A DNA stretch of 64,000 bases from Gammaproteobacteria bacterium (GTDB lineage Bacteria; Pseudomonadota; Gammaproteobacteria; Pseudomonadales; Pseudomonadaceae): positions 60,972-124,971 of the forward strand of contig CAJCIO010000118.1 in NCBI GenBank assembly GCA_903970465.1. The letters run 5' to 3'. The translations under genes and the position numbers were made by a program. The notes below the pieces were generated by a model. The model saw only the letters and a program-made list of their open reading frames with translations, had not been told where the DNA came from and ran no database searches. Shown here in pieces: positions 61,599-64,000 of this stretch. Position 1 is the stretch's first letter. Each line of letters starts with the position of its first letter.

Positions 61599-62249
61599 TC
61601 AAGCCGCAGGCGGCATGCACACCCCGGTGCCGCCCAGTCCGCAATACCCGCCCGGATTCTTGGCCAGATACTGCTGGTGATACGCCTCTGCATAATAGAA
61701 GTCCGGAGCCATGGCGATCTCGGTCGTGATGGTGCCCATCCCTGCCTCGCTCAGTTGGCCTTGGAACACCTCCTCGCTGGCCTTGGCCGCCTGCAATTGC
61801 GCTTCGCTGGTGCAGTAGATGGCCGAGCGATATTGCGTGCCCAGATCGTTACCCTGGCGCATCCCCTGCGTTGGGTTGTGCGCTTCCCAGAACACTTTCA
61901 ATAGCGTCTCGTAGCTCACCTTGGCAGGGTCGAACACCACGAGCACCACTTCGCTGTGGCCAGTCAGTCCCGAGCAGGTTTCTTCGTAGGTCGGGTTGGG
62001 TGTGTAGCCTCCTGCGTAGCCCGCGGCGGTGGTCCACACGCCTGGCTCGCTCCAGAGGCGGCGTTCGGCGCCCCAGAAGCAGCCCAGGCCAAAAATGGCG
62101 GTTTGAAACCCGGCGGGGAATTCAGTCAGGGAATGGCCATTCACGAAGTGTTCGGCAGGCACCGCCATTGGCGATTCGCGCCCTGGCAGGGCTTGTTGCT
62201 GGGTAGGCAATTCGTTTTTGTTGACCAGGATTTCCGAGCGCAAGACCAT
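61599..62249 (-). CDS. msrA: Peptide-methionine (S)-S-oxide reductase MsrA
   Basis: MsrA repairs oxidised methionine in proteins. The 216-residue product has the catalytic [11 protein letters not shown] motif near residue 55 (nucleophilic Cys), followed by [20 protein letters not shown]. The C-terminal [10 protein letters not shown] carries a further cysteine expected to be resolving. Length and N-terminal extension are usual for pseudomonads. It lies 75 bases downstream of the EAL-domain gene on the same strand. Confidence 0.96.
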   Translation of the reverse strand: MVLRSEILVNKNELPTQQQALPGRESPMAVPAEHFVNGHSLTEFPAGFQTAIFGLGCFWGAERRLWSEPGVWTTAAGYAGGYTPNPTYEETCSGLTGHSEVVLVVFDPAKVSYETLLKVFWEAHNPTQGMRQGNDLGTQYRSAIYCTSEAQLQAAKASEEVFQGQLSEAGMGTITTEIAMAPDFYYAEAYHQQYLAKNPGGYCGLGGTGVCMPPAA

Positions 62250-62324
62250 GGGTCTTCTCCTCTGCAGGGAATGGGAAGTGGCAACAAGGATAGACCGACA
62301 GTTTGCCGAAGCGTTGCGTGGGGG

Positions 62325-64000
62325 TCAGGCCGCTGGTCCGCGAGGATAGCGCTTGAGGGCTTCGACCAGTTGGCTGCCGGGGATTGGCCGGTCGAACAGG
62401 TAGCCCTGGCCGACGTCGCAGCGGTGGCGGCGCAGGAACGCTAGCTGTTCGGCGGTCTCGATACCTTCGGCGACTACCTTGAGCTTAAGGTTGTGGGCCA
62501 TGGCGATCACCGCCGAGGTGATTTCCATGTCGTCCTGATTGTCCGGGATTTCATGGATGAAGCTGCGATCGATCTTGATGATGTCGATCGGGAATTTCTT
62601 CAGGTAGCTGAGCGACGAATAGCCGGTCCCGAAGTCGTCCATGGCCAAGGTCAGGCCCAGGCTTTTCAGCTCGGCGAGCTGCAGGCGTGTCTCTTCGGTG
62701 GCTTCCAGCAACAGGCCCTCGGTCAACTCGAGTTCCAGCAGGTGCGGGGGCAGGGCCTCTTCTTCGAGAATAAGGCGGATCGACGACACCAGGTCGGGAT
62801 CGGAGAACTGCTTGGGTGACAGGTTGATCGCCACCTGCAATGAGCCGATACCGTTGGCGGTCAGTTCCTTGCTCATGCGGCAGGCCTGGCGCGCGACCCA
62901 TTTGCCGATCGGGATGATCAGGCCGGTTTCTTCTGCCACGCTGATGAACTGATCCGGGCGGATCATGCCGCGCTCCGGATGGTTCCAGCGCAACAGCGCC
63001 TCCAGCCCGAGCAGGCGGCCGCTGCGCAGGCACAGCTTGGGCTGGTAGAACACCTCGAGCTCGTTCTGGGTCAGGGCGCGGCGCAGGTTGTTCTCGACGA
63101 ACAGCTTGTAGCTGGCCTCGGCGTTCAGCGCTTCGGTGAATACCTGCACCTGGTGCTTGCCGTTGGCCTTGGCCTTGTGCAGGGCCAGGCCGGCGTTGCG
63201 CATCAGGGTCTGCGGGTCGCGGCCGTGCAGCGGCGCGCTGGCCAGGCCCACGGAGCCGGTGACGCTGATCAACTGGTTGTCGACGAACATCGGCTTGTCG
63301 AGGGTGGTCAGCAGCTGGCTGGCGATCTGTTGCCCGGTTTCCAGGTCGGTATCGTCCAGCAGCACGGCGAATTCGTTACTGGCAAAGCGCGCCAGGCTGC
63401 CGCTCGGGCTCAGGCTGTTGCGCAGGCGTCGGGCCAGGCTGATCAGCAGCTTGTCGCCGGTCTGGTGGCCGAGGCTGTCGTTGATCCGCTTGAAGTTGTC
63501 GATGTCCACCAGCAGCAGGCTGATGGGCGAATCGCTGTCGCGGGCGAAACGCTCGTCGAGGTTGCGGATGAAGGCCGGACGGTTACCCAGGTTGGTCAGG
63601 TTGTCGGTGTAGGCCAGGCGCTCGATGCGCTGCTGCGCCAGCTTGGTCTGGGTGATGTCTTCGTAGATGCCGATGTAGTGGGTCAGTTCGCGGTTGTCGC
63701 CATAGACCTTGGAAATCGACAACTGGCCCCAGTAGGGTTCCAGGTTCTTGCGCCGGCTCTTGAACTCGCCTTGCCAACTGTTGCTCTTGGCCAGGCTCGA
63801 GGGCGCGTCGAACAGCAGCTCGCTGAGGTTCTCCAGGGCTGGCAGCTCGGAGAGCTTCTGGCCGTGGACTTCATCGGTACTGTACTGGGTGATGGCGGTG
63901 AAGCTGGGGTTGACGTATTCCACCACGCCGTCGCTGCTGACCAGCAGGAAGGCATTCGCGCTCTGTTCCACGGCTCGCTGGAACAGGTGCAGGGCGCTGG
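62325..64000 (-). CDS. dipA: PAS-GGDEF-EAL protein, probable c-di-GMP phosphodiesterase DipA (5' end outside window)
   Basis: The frame is open to the right window edge, so the N-terminus is missing. Visible are a PAS domain (EQSANAFLLVSSDGVVEYVN onward), a GGDEF-type domain whose signature is degenerate (ASNEF in RFASNEFAVLLDD), and an EAL domain with intact EALLRW, the DDFGTGYSSLSYL loop and HxCDxGQGY ending. Degenerate GGDEF plus intact EAL predicts phosphodiesterase activity. The msrA-linked position equals PA5017 (DipA, biofilm dispersion) in PAO1 as I remember it. The codon at 63971 is GTG but is probably internal. Confidence 0.85.
   Translation of the reverse strand, partial: SALHLFQRAVEQSANAFLLVSSDGVVEYVNPSFTAITQYSTDEVHGQKLSELPALENLSELLFDAPSSLAKSNSWQGEFKSRRKNLEPYWGQLSISKVYGDNRELTHYIGIYEDITQTKLAQQRIERLAYTDNLTNLGNRPAFIRNLDERFARDSDSPISLLLVDIDNFKRINDSLGHQTGDKLLISLARRLRNSLSPSGSLARFASNEFAVLLDDTDLETGQQIASQLLTTLDKPMFVDNQLISVTGSVGLASAPLHGRDPQTLMRNAGLALHKAKANGKHQVQVFTEALNAEASYKLFVENNLRRALTQNELEVFYQPKLCLRSGRLLGLEALLRWNHPERGMIRPDQFISVAEETGLIIPIGKWVARQACRMSKELTANGIGSLQVAINLSPKQFSDPDLVSSIRLILEEEALPPHLLELELTEGLLLEATEETRLQLAELKSLGLTLAMDDFGTGYSSLSYLKKFPIDIIKIDRSFIHEIPDNQDDMEITSAVIAMAHNLKLKVVAEGIETAEQLAFLRRHRCDVGQGYLFDRPIPGSQLVEALKRYPRGPAA

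Overview
This window is chromosomal DNA from a Pseudomonas, most likely of the fluorescens/putida side of the genus. The evidence is the GC-rich sequence, the complete medium-chain-length PHA cluster (phaC1-Z-C2-D facing phaI-F), type IV pilus genes pilMNOPQ, and two families of REP-like intergenic palindromes typical of these species. As far as I remember it, the gene order matches the PA5071-PA5017 stretch of P. aeruginosa PAO1 for most of its length, so this is mainly conserved core genome with a few small accessory insertions.

Layout. 1-5.4 kb (minus): end of rsmE, twin-arginine translocase (tatC, tatB, tatA), histidine biosynthesis hisE and hisI, ubiquinone genes ubiB, ubiJ and ubiE. 5.5-13.4 kb: PHA granule region, with a small PHA-system protein, phaI and phaF on plus, converging on phaD, phaC2, phaZ and phaC1 on minus. 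13.4-21 kb (minus): DUF971-type protein, HslUV protease behind a clear heat-shock promoter, a SPOR-domain protein, argS, priA. 21.2-24.2 kb (plus): rpmE, malic enzyme, a GT8-like glycosyltransferase that looks like an insertion. 24.4-26.9 kb (minus): ponA. 27-35.3 kb (plus): pilMNOPQ, aroK, aroB and a DamX-like ATPase/SPOR protein. 35.7-42.9 kb (plus): gltB, gltD, hemE. 43-49.2 kb: divergent MFS/LysR pair, orphan ParA, trxC, a higBA toxin-antitoxin module with a perfect palindromic operator, selO. 49.3-54.5 kb (minus): MscK-like mechanosensitive channel and CvrA/NhaP2-type antiporter. 54.6-54.9 kb: frameshifted remnant of what looks like a DUF6543-type toxin. 54.9-60.6 kb: divergent putA/putP with several PutA-operator-like GTTGCA sites. 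60.7-64 kb: rlmJ, msrA and a PAS-GGDEF-EAL protein (probable DipA) running off the right edge.

How the genes work together. Overlapping starts and stops show tight operons for tatABC-rsmE, hisIE, ubiEJB and pilMNOPQ. The phaC1 promoter region has a sigma-54-type -24/-12 element, fitting nitrogen control of PHA synthesis; gltBD (nitrogen assimilation) and putAP (proline as C/N source) are other nitrogen-linked units. hslVU has a consensus RpoH promoter.

No prophage, IS element, CRISPR array, rRNA or tRNA was recognised. The least explained sequence is a 93-bp tandem array built on a REP half-site between phaD and phaC2, a 27-bp perfect palindrome beside the hslV promoter, and the toxin-gene remnant beside putA. 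I did not identify a new multi-gene system.
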